A stretch of DNA of 32,801 nt from Methanobacteriota archaeon (GTDB lineage Archaea > Thermoplasmatota > E2 > JACPAO01 > JAHWKR01): NCBI GenBank assembly GCA_019347805.1, contig JAHWKR010000038.1:1-32801 (forward strand), read 5' to 3'. The number at the start of each line of letters is the position of its first letter. The first letter of the stretch is position 1. The notes under the pieces are model-generated. The model had not been told where the DNA came from, did not search any database, and saw only the letters and a list, made by a program, of their open reading frames with translations. Positions 8,053-15,909 of the stretch are shown here, piece after piece. The position numbers and the translations under genes were made by a program.

Positions 8053-8409
8053 GGATGCCTGACCTGTTCCGGCCCGAGGTGGCCTGGAGGGGCCCGGGTC
8101 GGGCCCGGGGCCGGAATCCGGTCGTCGTTTAAATAGGCAGGGGGAATGGCATGAGGTTGTGGGTCATGGCCGATGTCGCCGAGGATCGTCGTCATCGGCG
8201 GTCGTGGAGCGTCGGTCCTGTCGTAGGGTTGCCGCGGCGCAGCAACCCCCCGTGCGGGAGCGTGGAGGGCGTCTCGCCGGGTTCGACAGCGTCGTCCGGC
8301 AGTGCGCTGCGTGCCCATGACCAGTATGTCTCGCTACAGCATAATCACGCGAAGAATGTGCGAATTTGGGATAATCTGGAGGGTCTTCGAAGGAAACCTT
8401 CAAGAACAA
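8053..8409. other. Intergenic region with divergent promoters
   Basis: No convincing gene lies between the NTPase and the plus-strand small gene. It holds a TATA-like CCTATTTAAAC (minus strand, 8127-8137) and, inside the predicted NTPase leader, a GC-only inverted repeat (GGCCCGGGTCGGGCC, about 8091-8105). On the other side a GGATAATC element (8369-8376) may serve the small plus-strand gene. A GGTTCGA near 8279 is not part of a tRNA, because flanking pairing is absent. Confidence 0.45.
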
Positions 8410-8709
8410 GTGCGTCAGGTCGGGAGCCGCATGCGTCGCAGTCTGTCCGCCATCGAGGAACTCCACAAGGAGATCGAGAAGCAGTACAAGGCTGGGATGA
8501 ACATCATCAAGGGCGACAACAATTCCCGGCGCCTCTTCGACAACCTCGTCAAAGAGTGCCCCAACGTCCCCGAGCATGATATCGTCCGCGCCTTCGCCAC
8601 GCCGAACATCGGCACCAAGAACGTCGAGGCCGCGACGGTCGCCATGATCCGCAGGAAGGAGTACAACTTCCGGCGCGAGAACGGCGTCCCCATGAGCTAC
8701 GAAGAGTAG
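8410..8709 (+). CDS. Small charged protein, unknown function
   Basis: The frame encodes about 92-99 residues (GTG at 8410 or ATG at 8431). An amphipathic N-terminal helix (RRSLSAIEELHKEIEKQY) is followed by KGDNNSRRLFDNLVKECP and a basic stretch (MIRRKEYNFRREN). It is soluble and mixed-charge, with no cysteine pair or recognised domain. A strong hairpin plus T-run terminator follows the stop, which supports a real transcription unit. The frame is open further upstream to 8302, but that part has a different composition. I do not recognise a family. Confidence 0.55.
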   Translation: MRQVGSRMRRSLSAIEELHKEIEKQYKAGMNIIKGDNNSRRLFDNLVKECPNVPEHDIVRAFATPNIGTKNVEAATVAMIRRKEYNFRRENGVPMSYEE

Positions 8710-8717
8710 CCCCGACC

Positions 8718-8744
8718 GCGGCCTGCGGGCCGCGCCTCTTTTTT
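8718..8744 (+). terminator. Intrinsic-terminator-like hairpin with T-run
   Basis: GCGGCC-TGCG-GGCCGC forms a 6-bp GC stem (8718-8733) and is followed by CCTC and six T residues. It lies nine bases after the stop at 8709, so it fits as terminator of the small plus-strand gene. A partly similar GCGGGCCGC plus T-run recurs at 11327-11345. Confidence 0.65.
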
Positions 8745-8835
8745 CCTTTGTTCACGCCGCGACGAAGCGGTGGACCGAGCCCCGTGGTCGACCAGGTAGA
8801 GCTCGCCTCCTTCGTCGGCCCGAACGACGAGACCT
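8725..8835. repeat. Direct repeat, left copy (remnant side)
   Basis: About 111 bp that recur at 11327-11438 in the same orientation. In the 87-position part starting at TTCACGCCG I count seven substitutions and two single-base gaps, roughly 90% identity by eye. It spans the terminator's distal part and the 3' end of a sugar dehydrogenase frame. The two copies bracket the Cu-ATPase. Confidence 0.8.
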
Positions 8836-8857
8836 CGGTCCGCGCCTGTCCCTGAGT
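8752..8857 (-). pseudogene. Frameshifted 3' remnant of a PQQ-type sugar dehydrogenase gene
   Basis: Read on the minus strand, this stretch encodes the C-terminal end of the dehydrogenase found intact at 11353. [12 protein letters not shown] and SVHRFVAA-stop correspond to [12 protein letters not shown] and SIHRFVAA-stop of the intact protein. They lie in different frames because of a one-base deletion near 8781; a second one-base deletion lies near 8818. Only about 35 codons can be recognised; upstream similarity fades toward 8870. There is no usable start. It is most likely a decayed duplicate created when the Cu-ATPase segment arrived or when the dehydrogenase end was duplicated. Confidence 0.8.
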
Positions 8858-8926
8858 CGGCGTCTCCAGCGGTTGAAGGACCCGATTTTAAGCGGACCTA
8901 GGGGCCGAGGAAAGAAGCACGCGGCG

Positions 8927-11233
8927 CTACAACCGAACCCCTCGCAACCGCAACGCATTGGCGATCACGCTCACGCTGCTGAAGCTCATGGCCGCCGCCG
9001 CGATGATCGGGCTCAGGAGGAGCCCGAAGAACGGGTACAGCACTCCCGCCGCGATGGGGACACCTGTGGCGTTGTAGACGAAGGCGAAGAAGAGGTTCTG
9101 CTTGATGTTGCGCATGGTCGCCTGGCTCAACCTGCGGCTGCGCACGATGCCACGCAGGTCGCCCTTGACGAGCGTGATCCCAGCGGATTCCATGGCGACG
9201 TCGGTGCCCGTTCCCATGGCGATCCCCACCTGGGCCTGCGCCAGCGCGGGGGCGTCATTGACCCCGTCCCCTGCCATGGCTACGACACGCCCCGCCTCCT
9301 GGTACTCCTTGACGATGCGCGCCTTGTCCTGGGGCAGCACGTCAGCGACGACCTCGTCGATGCCCAGCTTTTCGGCCACTGCGTGTGCCGTGGTGGTGTT
9401 GTCGCCCGTGAGCATCACCACGCGGATGCCCTGTTCGTGCAGTCGGTCGATGGCCTCCTTGGAGGTCTCCTTGATGGGATCGGCGACGCCCAGCAGCCCC
9501 GCCAGCCTCCCGTCGACGGTGAGGAACATGACCGTCTGTCCCTCGCGCCGCAGCGCCTCGGGCTCGGCAGCGCCTACATCGACGCCGAGGTCTTCCATGA
9601 GGCGCAGATTGCCCAGCGCCGCGTTCCGCTCGCCGACCGTCCCGCGGACGCCCTTGCCCGTCACGGACTCGAAGTCCGAGGTCTTGCCCGGCTCGATGTC
9701 CCGCGCTTTGGCACCGGCCACGATGGCGGCCGCCAGGGGGTGCTCGCTGCCGGCTTCGAGGCTGGCGGCGATGCGCACGACCTCCTCCTCTGACATTCCA
9801 TGTGCGGTGACGGAGACGAGCTTCGGCTTGCCCTCGGTGAGGGTTCCTGTCTTGTCCACGACGAGCGTGTCGACGTCGCGCATCACCTCGATGGCCTCGG
9901 CGTCCTTGAACAGGACGCCTGAGCTGGCGCCCTTGCCGGCGGCGACCATGATGCTCATGGGCGTCGCGAGGCCCAAGGCGCAAGGGCAGGCGATGATCAG
10001 CACCGCCACGGCGTTCACGATGGCGAAGGCCATAGCAGGCGCCGGCCCCCAGATGGACCACACGATGAACGTCAGGGCGGCCACGGCGACCACCGCAGGG
10101 ACGAAGTAAGCGGCCACTCTGTCCGCGAGGCGTTGGATGGGCGCGCGGCTGCGCTGCGCCTCGGCCACCATGTGGACGATCTGCGACAGCAGTGACTCGG
10201 CGCCGACCTTCTCAGCGCGCACCATGAGCGTGCCGGTGCCGTTGATGGTGGCGCCGATCACGCTGTCCCCCTCGGCCTTCTCCACGGGGATCGACTCCCC
10301 GGTCACCATGGACTCGTCGATGCTCGTGTGGCCCTCCACCACGACGCCGTCCACGGGCACCTTCTCACCGGGCCGTACGCGCAGCAGGTCCCCGCGCTGC
10401 ACCGCCTCCAACGGAACGTCCTCTTCCTCGCCGTCGCGGATGCGGCGGGCGGTCTTGGGCGCCAGACCCAGCAGGGCCTTGATCGCGGCACCTGTTCGGC
10501 TGCGGGCCCGCAGTTCCATGACCTGCCCCAGGAGCACCAGTGTCGTGATGATGGCGGCCACCTCATAGTAGACACCCACCGCATCGTTTTCGTCACGGAA
10601 GCCCGCAGGAAAGATCCCTGGGGCCACTGTGGCCACGACGCTGAAGAGATATGCCACACTCACGCCGAGGCCGATGAGCGTGAACATGTTGAGGTTGCCA
10701 TGGCGCACGCTCCGCACGGCGCGGACATAGAACGGCCACGCCGCCCAGGTGCAGATGGGCGTGGCCAAGAGGAACTGCAGCCACACCAGCCCGCGCGCCG
10801 ACAGGAGTCCTCCCAGCGGGTCACCCACCAGATGCCCCATCGCCACGACCAGCAGAGGAACGCTGAGCACAGCGGAGAACCAGAAGCGCCGGGTCATGCT
10901 GCGCAACTCCGGGTTCTCCTCCTCGCCAGGCTCCACTCTCCGGGGCTCCAGCGCCATGCCGCACTCGGGGCAGTCACCCGGCTTGTCCTGCTGGACTTCG
11001 GGGTGCATGGGGCAGGTCCATTCCTGCACTGCCATCGGCGTTGCGGGTTCCAGCGCCATACCGCACTCGGGGCAGTCACCGGACTTGTCCTGCTGGACTC
11101 CGGGGTGCATGGGGCAGGTCCAGCTCTGTTCGGCGGGCGCGCTCAGCACCTGCTCGAGGGCCATGCCGCACTTGGGGCAGTCACCCGGCTTGTCCTGCTG
11201 CACCTCGGGGTGCATGGGGCACGTGTACGCCAC
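8927..11233 (-). CDS. copA: Cu(I)-exporting P1B-type ATPase with three HMBD repeats
   Basis: A heavy-metal P-type ATPase predicted to export Cu(I) across the membrane. The N-terminus carries three metal-binding domains of the form (Y/W)TCPMHP(E/G)V..D(K)xGDCPxCGMALE rather than the usual GMTCxxC ferredoxin-like domain. The membrane part shows [13 protein letters not shown] (CPC ion site). The catalytic motifs are [15 protein letters not shown] (phosphorylated Asp), SEHPLA and [13 protein letters not shown]. The last helices carry FAFVYNATG and [17 protein letters not shown], the residues typical of copper-type P1B-1 pumps. The GTG at 11233 fits a weak TATA-like GCTTTACATT (11278-11287). An ATG at 11290 would add 19 residues; the frame is open to 11356. 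Confidence 0.93.
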   Translation of the reverse strand: MAYTCPMHPEVQQDKPGDCPKCGMALEQVLSAPAEQSWTCPMHPGVQQDKSGDCPECGMALEPATPMAVQEWTCPMHPEVQQDKPGDCPECGMALEPRRVEPGEEENPELRSMTRRFWFSAVLSVPLLVVAMGHLVGDPLGGLLSARGLVWLQFLLATPICTWAAWPFYVRAVRSVRHGNLNMFTLIGLGVSVAYLFSVVATVAPGIFPAGFRDENDAVGVYYEVAAIITTLVLLGQVMELRARSRTGAAIKALLGLAPKTARRIRDGEEEDVPLEAVQRGDLLRVRPGEKVPVDGVVVEGHTSIDESMVTGESIPVEKAEGDSVIGATINGTGTLMVRAEKVGAESLLSQIVHMVAEAQRSRAPIQRLADRVAAYFVPAVVAVAALTFIVWSIWGPAPAMAFAIVNAVAVLIIACPCALGLATPMSIMVAAGKGASSGVLFKDAEAIEVMRDVDTLVVDKTGTLTEGKPKLVSVTAHGMSEEEVVRIAASLEAGSEHPLAAAIVAGAKARDIEPGKTSDFESVTGKGVRGTVGERNAALGNLRLMEDLGVDVGAAEPEALRREGQTVMFLTVDGRLAGLLGVADPIKETSKEAIDRLHEQGIRVVMLTGDNTTTAHAVAEKLGIDEVVADVLPQDKARIVKEYQEAGRVVAMAGDGVNDAPALAQAQVGIAMGTGTDVAMESAGITLVKGDLRGIVRSRRLSQATMRNIKQNLFFAFVYNATGVPIAAGVLYPFFGLLLSPIIAAAAMSFSSVSVIANALRLRGVRL
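10954..11227 (-). repeat. Three tandem ~67-bp near-identical repeats in copA
   Basis: Units at 10954-11020, 11056-11122 and 11161-11227 (period 102-105 bp) differ at only a few positions each. They encode the three TCPMHP...CGMAL metal-binding domains. The nucleotide-level similarity, including third positions, points to recent intragenic duplication or continuing gene conversion. Confidence 0.85.
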
Positions 11234-11326
11234 GACTGCACCATGGCGGCGCCGCTTTGACCAAGTTGCGCTTGGCGAATGTAAAGCCATCCTCCGCTTT
11301 GGGAGTCGATGTGCTCGCCCTGCTGC

Positions 11327-11438
11327 GCGGGCCGCCCGCATTTTTCCCTTGTTCACGCCGCCACGAAACGATGGATCGAGCCGCCGTGGTCGACCAGGTA
11401 GAGCTCGCCTGCCTCATCGGTCCCGAACGACGAGACCT
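11327..11438. repeat. Direct repeat, right copy (intact side)
   Basis: Counterpart of 8725-8835. It contains GCGGGCCGC, a T-run, and the 3' end of the intact sugar dehydrogenase gene. The hairpin plus T-run here points rightward on the plus strand although no plus-strand gene ends before it, so it looks like a copied terminator rather than a functional one. Confidence 0.8.
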
Positions 11439-12531
11439 GGTGATCCGTGTCCATGAGGAGGAACGCCCGGCGGCCCTCTTCGCGCCAAGTCCAGACCCGG
11501 CCCGAGCAATAGTCGGCGAAGACATAGGCTCCCTCCAGAGCCGGTACATCCGACCCGCGATAGACGTAGCCCCCGGTCACCGCACAGTTGCCGTCGACCC
11601 GGTCGTAGGTCACGACAGGGAACGTCAGGCCCGCTCGCGCGTTCCGCCCCTCGAAGTGGCGGTTGCCCTCGAACCGGTCCCAGCCCAGGTTGGCACCTCC
11701 ATTGTCCGGCCCGATGCGATCGATCTCCTCGACCGCGCCTTGGCCGACGTCCCCGATCCAGAGCGCGCCATTGGCGTCGTCGAACGAGAACCGCCATGGG
11801 TTCCTGAGGCCATAGAGCCAGATCTCCGGCCGCGCATCGTCCTGGCCGACGAACGGGTTGTCACCCGGAACGCCGTAACCGTCGGTGCCGACGACCGCGA
11901 TGCGCAGGATCGACCCGAGGAGCGTCGACAGGTCCTGCGCGTTCCCCTTTGGATCGCCGCCCGAACCACCGTCGCCGAGGCCATAATAGAGCATGCCGTC
12001 CGGGCCGAAGACGATATGGCCGCCGTTGTGGTTGCTGTACGGCTGCGCCTGCGTGAGGATGATGGTCTGCGAATCGGTAATCAGTCGGTCACGGTCATCC
12101 GGGTCGACCTCGAAGCGCGCCAGCACCGAATCCCCCTCCCGGTCCGTGTAGCTCACGAAGACCGCGCGCTCGTCCACCACCTCCGGCTGGAACGCCAGGC
12201 CAAGGAGTCCCCGTTCGCCACCTGATGAGACCTGGTCACGGATGTCCAAGAACGGCCGCTCCTGAACGACGCCCTCCTTGATGACGCGGATGACGCCGAC
12301 CTGCTCGACGATGAAGAGACGACCGGAACCATCGCCCGCGTGCGTGACGAGAATCGGACGCTCGAAACCGGAGGCGACCTCCTCCAAGGCGACACCCTCG
12401 GCCTGCGGGTCGTCCTCGCGCGGCATGTCGCCATGGCAACCCGACAGAAGCAACGACAGGAAGAGGAAGACGACGAGGATCGCACTGCGCACGGCATCGG
12501 ACATGAAGGGTGCGCCGAAGGCCTTTCGCAT
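11353..12531 (-). CDS. PQQ-dependent sugar dehydrogenase-like lipoprotein
   Basis: A 392-residue member of the soluble aldose/glucose dehydrogenase (GSDH, six-bladed beta-propeller) family. Such enzymes oxidise sugars with PQQ, although many archaeal members are untested. A hydrophobic N-terminal segment ends in the lipobox LLLSGC (Cys32), so the protein is probably lipid-anchored outside the membrane. Family motifs are [75 protein letters not shown] and VTGGYVYRG. Starts at 12531 and 12504 are both possible; both keep the signal segment. Its last ~35 codons are duplicated as a remnant beyond the neighbouring Cu-ATPase. Confidence 0.88.
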   Translation of the reverse strand: MRKAFGAPFMSDAVRSAILVVFLFLSLLLSGCHGDMPREDDPQAEGVALEEVASGFERPILVTHAGDGSGRLFIVEQVGVIRVIKEGVVQERPFLDIRDQVSSGGERGLLGLAFQPEVVDERAVFVSYTDREGDSVLARFEVDPDDRDRLITDSQTIILTQAQPYSNHNGGHIVFGPDGMLYYGLGDGGSGGDPKGNAQDLSTLLGSILRIAVVGTDGYGVPGDNPFVGQDDARPEIWLYGLRNPWRFSFDDANGALWIGDVGQGAVEEIDRIGPDNGGANLGWDRFEGNRHFEGRNARAGLTFPVVTYDRVDGNCAVTGGYVYRGSDVPALEGAYVFADYCSGRVWTWREEGRRAFLLMDTDHQVSSFGTDEAGELYLVDHGGSIHRFVAA

Positions 12532-12579
12532 CCGGCCGCTCGTCCACCCGAAGACCCGTCACCCCTCGGACCGAAACCC

Positions 12580-12587
12580 GTATCAAC
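12580..12587 (+). promoter_or_regulatory. TATA-like box of the 12610 gene pair
   Basis: CGTATCAA lies 23-30 bases before the ATG at 12610, consistent with a leaderless transcript for the two-gene unit. Confidence 0.5.
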
Positions 12588-12609
12588 CCGCGGCCGGCAT
12601 CGCCCCTTC

Positions 12610-12828
12610 ATGCACCGGCTCGGGAGCGACGTCAAGTTCGAACACGCCTGCAGCCGGCTCACCGGTCAGTCTCCCTTGGACACCCTGAGCGCGGTCGCGA
12701 ACCTCAACCAGCTCATCGTCGACCACCTCGTCCGCGAGAACCCGCACGTCACCGACGGCGAGACGCTCGACTACGACCTCCTCCGCACCCTATGGCGTCG
12801 ACATGAACGCATTGATCCAGTTGATTAA
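12610..12828 (+). CDS. Small protein upstream of a nucleotidyltransferase
   Basis: A 72-residue, mostly helical, acidic and His-containing protein (SPLDTLSAVANLNQLIVDHLV, LDYDLLRTLWRRHE). The frame is open further upstream, but the ATG at 12610 is supported by a TATA-like box at leaderless distance. Its last 26 bases overlap the start of the nucleotidyltransferase gene in another frame, so the two are probably translationally coupled. The arrangement of a small partner before a nucleotidyltransferase resembles type II or MNT/HEPN-type toxin-antitoxin modules, but this protein shows no HEPN RxxxxH motif that I can see. Function unknown. Confidence 0.6.
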   Translation: MHRLGSDVKFEHACSRLTGQSPLDTLSAVANLNQLIVDHLVRENPHVTDGETLDYDLLRTLWRRHERIDPVD

Positions 12829-13348
12829 CACGGTGTCGCGCCATCTCAAGGAACACGCCGTCCCCCACGCGCTCGTCGGCGGGATCACCGTGGCCATCTG
12901 GGGGCGGCCCCGCGCGACCGAGGACGTCGACCTCCTCCTTGACATCCGTGAGGACGACCTTCCGGCCTTGAAGGCCTACTGCGACGACCACGACCTCAAA
13001 CTCGACCTCGACGCCGCGAAGGGCGCCATCAAGGCGGGCCGCTCGTTCCCCGTCTACGACATGTGGAGCATCCACTGGATCGACGCCCGCGTCCCGGTGC
13101 GCGTGCACGACACCAAGACCCTCGAACGCGCCACGCTCGTCGAGATCGGCAAAGAGAAGGTGCCGGTCGCCACCCCCGAGGACGCCATCCTCGGCAAACT
13201 CATCACCGGACGGCAACAGGACCTCGTCGACGCCCGCAGCATCGTCTTGCGTAAAGAGACCGAGCTCGACCTCGAGTACATCACCGAGAAGGTGCACGCG
13301 TACGAGGTCGTCCCCGCATGGGAGAAGATCCGACCGCAGATCGTGTAG
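12803..13348 (+). CDS. Nucleotidyltransferase-fold protein
   Basis: A 181-residue protein of the DNA polymerase-beta-like nucleotidyltransferase superfamily (DUF6036/AbiEii-like). The N-terminal helix is followed by ALVGGITVAIWGRPRATEDVDLLLDI. This gives the glycine pair (26-27) and the metal-binding DxD (Asp41, Asp43) of the fold. The segment TPEDAILGKLITGRQQDLVDARSIVL (about 129-154) matches the later helix seen in this group. Such proteins act as nucleotide-transferring toxins or antitoxins in several systems, or in antibiotic modification. Here the target is unknown. The gene overlaps the small upstream gene by 26 bases. Confidence 0.8.
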   Translation: MNALIQLINTVSRHLKEHAVPHALVGGITVAIWGRPRATEDVDLLLDIREDDLPALKAYCDDHDLKLDLDAAKGAIKAGRSFPVYDMWSIHWIDARVPVRVHDTKTLERATLVEIGKEKVPVATPEDAILGKLITGRQQDLVDARSIVLRKETELDLEYITEKVHAYEVVPAWEKIRPQIV

Positions 13349-13351
13349 GCG

Positions 13352-14254
13352 TCACAGGCGGCGGGACGCCCACAAGACGACCATCAGCACGCCGAGCGGA
13401 AGCCATCCGAGGGGCGATTCTCCGAAAGCACCGTCGGTGTCGATGTAGAGATTGAAATCCACCGACCCTTCCCACACCGACCGGCCTGGTTCGCCCGCCA
13501 TCCATGCCTGGACAGCGAGCGTGATCGGATACGTGTCGTGCGGTCCCTCGCGGAGCGCCTTGTCGACCTGCACCGGGAAGAAGAACTCGACGCTGTCGTT
13601 GTCGCTGAAGGACGCTCCAAGGGGGCCGAACGGGACCGGTTCGAACGAGATGCCCTCCGGAGAGCCTTCGCCCAGCGAGACGATCCCTTCGACAGGTACG
13701 TTGAGCCAGTTCTTCAGGTCGAGCGTCACTTCATCGGTGTACAGACCGGGCCCTTTCCGGATACTCAGATCCCCGCGCAACGGTGACACCGCCGACCACT
13801 CGGCCCTTGCCTGAGGGCGAGCCGCATCCTCGCCGCTCTCTGCCACCGTGAGGGTGATGTCCATCGGCACCAGGCCCGGTTGGAAGATCGGGCCGCGGAC
13901 GCTCACATTGAAGCCATATTCCATCGGGGTGTTGTGCACACAATCCTCGGTCTTGAAAGTCAGTACCTCGAAGGACATCAGCGCGTCCGCTTCGAACGGC
14001 TTGTCCGGACGGGTATGCTGGACGACCGACGCATGGTGGTCGATCCACATCGTGTATTCCAGGAACGGCGCCGGGTCCGTGCAGACCACCGTGACCCATA
14101 CAGGCGTCCAATCCTTCCAGCCCTCTGCCTCGGGCGGGTCCACATCCATGGAGATCTCGAAAACAGGCCGTGTCTGCGCGGCCGCACCCGTCGGCACGAC
14201 CACCGCCGCGATCAAGACAAGCGCAAGACAGCCGCGAACCACTCTTCCCGCCAC
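13352..14254 (-). CDS. Exported, C-terminally anchored beta-rich protein
   Basis: A 300-residue protein with a clear signal peptide (RGCLALVLIAAVVVPTGAAAQ, cleavage near residue 26). A beta-strand-rich extracytoplasmic region contains two cysteines (in VVCTDP and EDCVHNT) that could form a disulfide. A C-terminal hydrophobic segment (WLPLGVLMVVLWA) is followed by only SRRL. This signal-domain-anchor layout recurs in the exported proteins at 15910 and 17743. The start is a GTG; a TATA-like CTTATATTGG lies about 43-50 bases upstream, so a leader of roughly 20 bases is expected. No enzymatic motif is visible. Confidence 0.75.
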   Translation of the reverse strand: MAGRVVRGCLALVLIAAVVVPTGAAAQTRPVFEISMDVDPPEAEGWKDWTPVWVTVVCTDPAPFLEYTMWIDHHASVVQHTRPDKPFEADALMSFEVLTFKTEDCVHNTPMEYGFNVSVRGPIFQPGLVPMDITLTVAESGEDAARPQARAEWSAVSPLRGDLSIRKGPGLYTDEVTLDLKNWLNVPVEGIVSLGEGSPEGISFEPVPFGPLGASFSDNDSVEFFFPVQVDKALREGPHDTYPITLAVQAWMAGEPGRSVWEGSVDFNLYIDTDGAFGESPLGWLPLGVLMVVLWASRRL

Positions 14255-14369
14255 GCCGGGGAGGAGCCCCTCGGCCCCATCTATCTTTGCCTCGCCAATA
14301 TAAGGACGGGGGCATGGCCAAGACCATGTACCACCGTGCGGTCGAGGGGGAACAGGCGGCGTGCAGCCG

Positions 14370-14612
14370 TCAATGGGCCCCTTTCTTCGCCTCGCCCCGC
14401 GCCCGGCGGAGGTTCCCGTGAACGGTGGAGACGGCGCCGTGAAGGTGGCGTGCCTTCGCCTCGAGGCCGCGGATGGCGCTCATCGCCTTGCCGCGGGTGA
14501 TGCGGCCTTCGTCCTGCCTGGCACGCAGGTCGGCGATGCGGGTCTCGATGCGCTCGAGCTTACGCTCGCAGGAGCGGAGCCGACGTTCGAGAAGCCAGAT
14601 GGTGAAACCCAT
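14370..14612 (-). CDS. Small coiled-coil protein
   Basis: An 80-residue, strongly basic, helical protein (LLERRLRSCERKLERIETR, LRARQDEGRITRGKAMSAIR). Its heptad-like Leu/Ile spacing suggests a coiled coil. The ATG at 14612 has GAAGGA just upstream; an ATG at 14630 would add six residues (KRRRT). A TATA-like CCTTATCC lies about 33 bases before 14612. It could be a nucleic-acid-binding or scaffold protein, but there is no recognised family, and the assignment as a gene rests on coding composition and promoter signals. Confidence 0.5.
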   Translation of the reverse strand: MGFTIWLLERRLRSCERKLERIETRIADLRARQDEGRITRGKAMSAIRGLEAKARHLHGAVSTVHGNLRRARGEAKKGAH

Positions 14613-14833
14613 GGTCCTTCGCCTCTTCATGTGTCAAGGGGGATAAGGAGCTTTGCTTGGCGGGAGGGCTCCTGTCGCTCCTCGAAGGCCTCTGTCTTCA
14701 GTACGCACGAGCCCATGCCGGATGCTTCGCTTCCTCTTGACGGTCGTCCGACCCGTCCCGCCGGCCGTCGGCGACAAGAGGCCGGTCCGGCAGGTGGCCA
14801 CATCGACGACGCCGGGTCAGGCGCGTCACGCCA

Positions 14834-15532
14834 TCATCCCATCCCGGGCTGGGCCTGTTGTTGATTCCCGACCGGCGGGACGCCGGCCTGATAGCGGGCG
14901 ATCTCCTCGTCGGTGTAGTCACCATAGGTGACGAGCATGCGCTGGCCGTCCCGCAACTGGTGGCCGAGGAGCTTCGGATACTCTTCCCAAGTCCAGTTGC
15001 CTCCGACCTCGTGGTAGAGGAAGAAGCGGAGTGTCAGGTTCCCCTCGTCCTTGAGGACCTTATCGTCGTGGAGCACGGTGTCCAGTTGGAGATGACCCGG
15101 GCGGATCTTCATGTCCATGATCCCGAAGAACTCCTGTACCGTCGCACAGCCGCCTTCGAGATGGACCTTCGAGTCGTCCGGTTGATGCAAGTGGGCTCGC
15201 ATCTCCATGTGTTTCATGTCGAAGCGGGAATGCTGGAAGCGCAATACCTCGCCTTGGTCGACGATCTGGAAGGTCGCGTGCTCATGGAAACTGCAGCCAC
15301 TTTCCTCGAGCATGTCGGTCGCCTTGAAGTATCCCCAGGCGGCCCCTGCGAACACCAGGAGGCCGGCCAGGACGAACGCCGTCGTCTTGGCGGACCGGGC
15401 GACGGTCTCCTTCCGTTCGAGCCGCTTGACCCGCGCCTCCTTCTCCATGCTTTGACGTAGCCGTTCGACCTTCGCTTCGCGCTCGCGGATGCGGCGTTCG
15501 ATCTCATCGGGCGTCGGGCCTTCCTGATCCAT
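14834..15532 (-). CDS. Membrane-anchored His-rich extracytoplasmic protein
   Basis: A 232-residue protein in three parts. A charged coiled coil (1-45, ERRIREREAKVERLRQ) would be cytoplasmic. One transmembrane segment follows (50-69, TTAFVLAGLLVFAGAAWGYF). The extracytoplasmic domain is rich in histidine: SGCSFHEHATFQI (Cys80, His83, His85), His101, His108, HLH at 114-116, His124 and GGC (Cys129). The histidine pattern suggests metal binding and the two cysteines a disulfide; both are inference. It is divergent from the Met-rich mini-protein, sharing a regulatory region with paired inverted repeats. Family not recognised. Confidence 0.75.
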   Translation of the reverse strand: MDQEGPTPDEIERRIREREAKVERLRQSMEKEARVKRLERKETVARSAKTTAFVLAGLLVFAGAAWGYFKATDMLEESGCSFHEHATFQIVDQGEVLRFQHSRFDMKHMEMRAHLHQPDDSKVHLEGGCATVQEFFGIMDMKIRPGHLQLDTVLHDDKVLKDEGNLTLRFFLYHEVGGNWTWEEYPKLLGHQLRDGQRMLVTYGDYTDEEIARYQAGVPPVGNQQQAQPGMG

Positions 15533-15621
15533 CCTGGTCCCTCACTGGCGCATCTGGATCGAGGGGAACGAGCTGGGTTCCCTGACATGTCCAGTGAGCC
15601 GCGTTCGGGATGAGCGGACGA

Positions 15622-15654
15622 TGTATTACAACGATTTCTGGTTACGGATGTAAC
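15622..15654. promoter_or_regulatory. Two short inverted repeats in a divergent promoter
   Basis: TGTATTACA (15622-15630) and GTTACGGATGTAAC (15641-15654) are both palindromic and stand out as AT-richer in this region. They lie between the start of the His-rich membrane protein and the TATA-like box of the Met-rich mini-protein. That is where an operator controlling both would be expected. Confidence 0.4.
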
Positions 15655-15678
15655 TTCCCCCTGTCCACGAGCGGACCG

Positions 15679-15705
15679 TTCTTTAGGGCGAGGTCGCATC
15701 GACCT
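15679..15705 (+). promoter_or_regulatory. TATA-like box and operator-like palindrome of the Met-rich mini-gene
   Basis: TTCTTTAGGG (15679-15688) lies 21-30 bases before the ATG at 15709. Directly after it is a perfect inverted repeat AGGTCG-CAT-CGACCT (15691-15705), between the box and the start codon, where a bound repressor would block transcription. Confidence 0.45.
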
Positions 15706-15708
15706 GCG

Positions 15709-15867
15709 ATGAGAACGCTGTACATCGTGCTCCTCGTCGCGATCGCCTTCCTGTTGGGCGTCGCCGCCGTGAACACGATCGCCATGGGTGGCATGATGTC
15801 CGGGATGGGCACAGAGGGGATGCTCGACCACTGCGAGCGGATGATGGAGCAGTATCACAGCGAATGA
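15709..15867 (+). CDS. Met-rich single-TM mini-protein (possible copper binder)
   Basis: A 52-residue peptide. An N-terminal hydrophobic segment (about 4-23) acts as anchor or signal. It is followed by a methionine-rich stretch MGGMMSGMGTEGM (Met 26, 29, 30, 33, 38) and LDHCERMMEQYHSE, adding His41, Cys42, Met45, Met46 and His50. Methionine clusters on the outer face of membranes commonly bind Cu(I). The ATG is supported by a TATA-like box and the frame closes after a coherent peptide. The longer open frame from 15610 is unlikely. It stands between two His-rich exported proteins, which supports a metal role. Confidence 0.65.
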   Translation: MRTLYIVLLVAIAFLLGVAAVNTIAMGGMMSGMGTEGMLDHCERMMEQYHSE

Positions 15868-15876
15868 AGGGGCGAA

Positions 15877-15886
15877 AGCGTTATCC
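15877..15886 (+). promoter_or_regulatory. TATA-like box of the 15910 gene
   Basis: AGCGTTATCC, with TTATC 25-29 bases before the ATG at 15910, is consistent with a leaderless start. Confidence 0.5.
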
Positions 15887-15909
15887 GCGCACCGTTCTGA
15901 CCGCCTCGC

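Noticed and set aside
8270-8305. tRNA-like GGTTCGA element
   Set aside because: The flanking bases do not pair into a T-stem and no acceptor, D or anticodon arm can be drawn around it.
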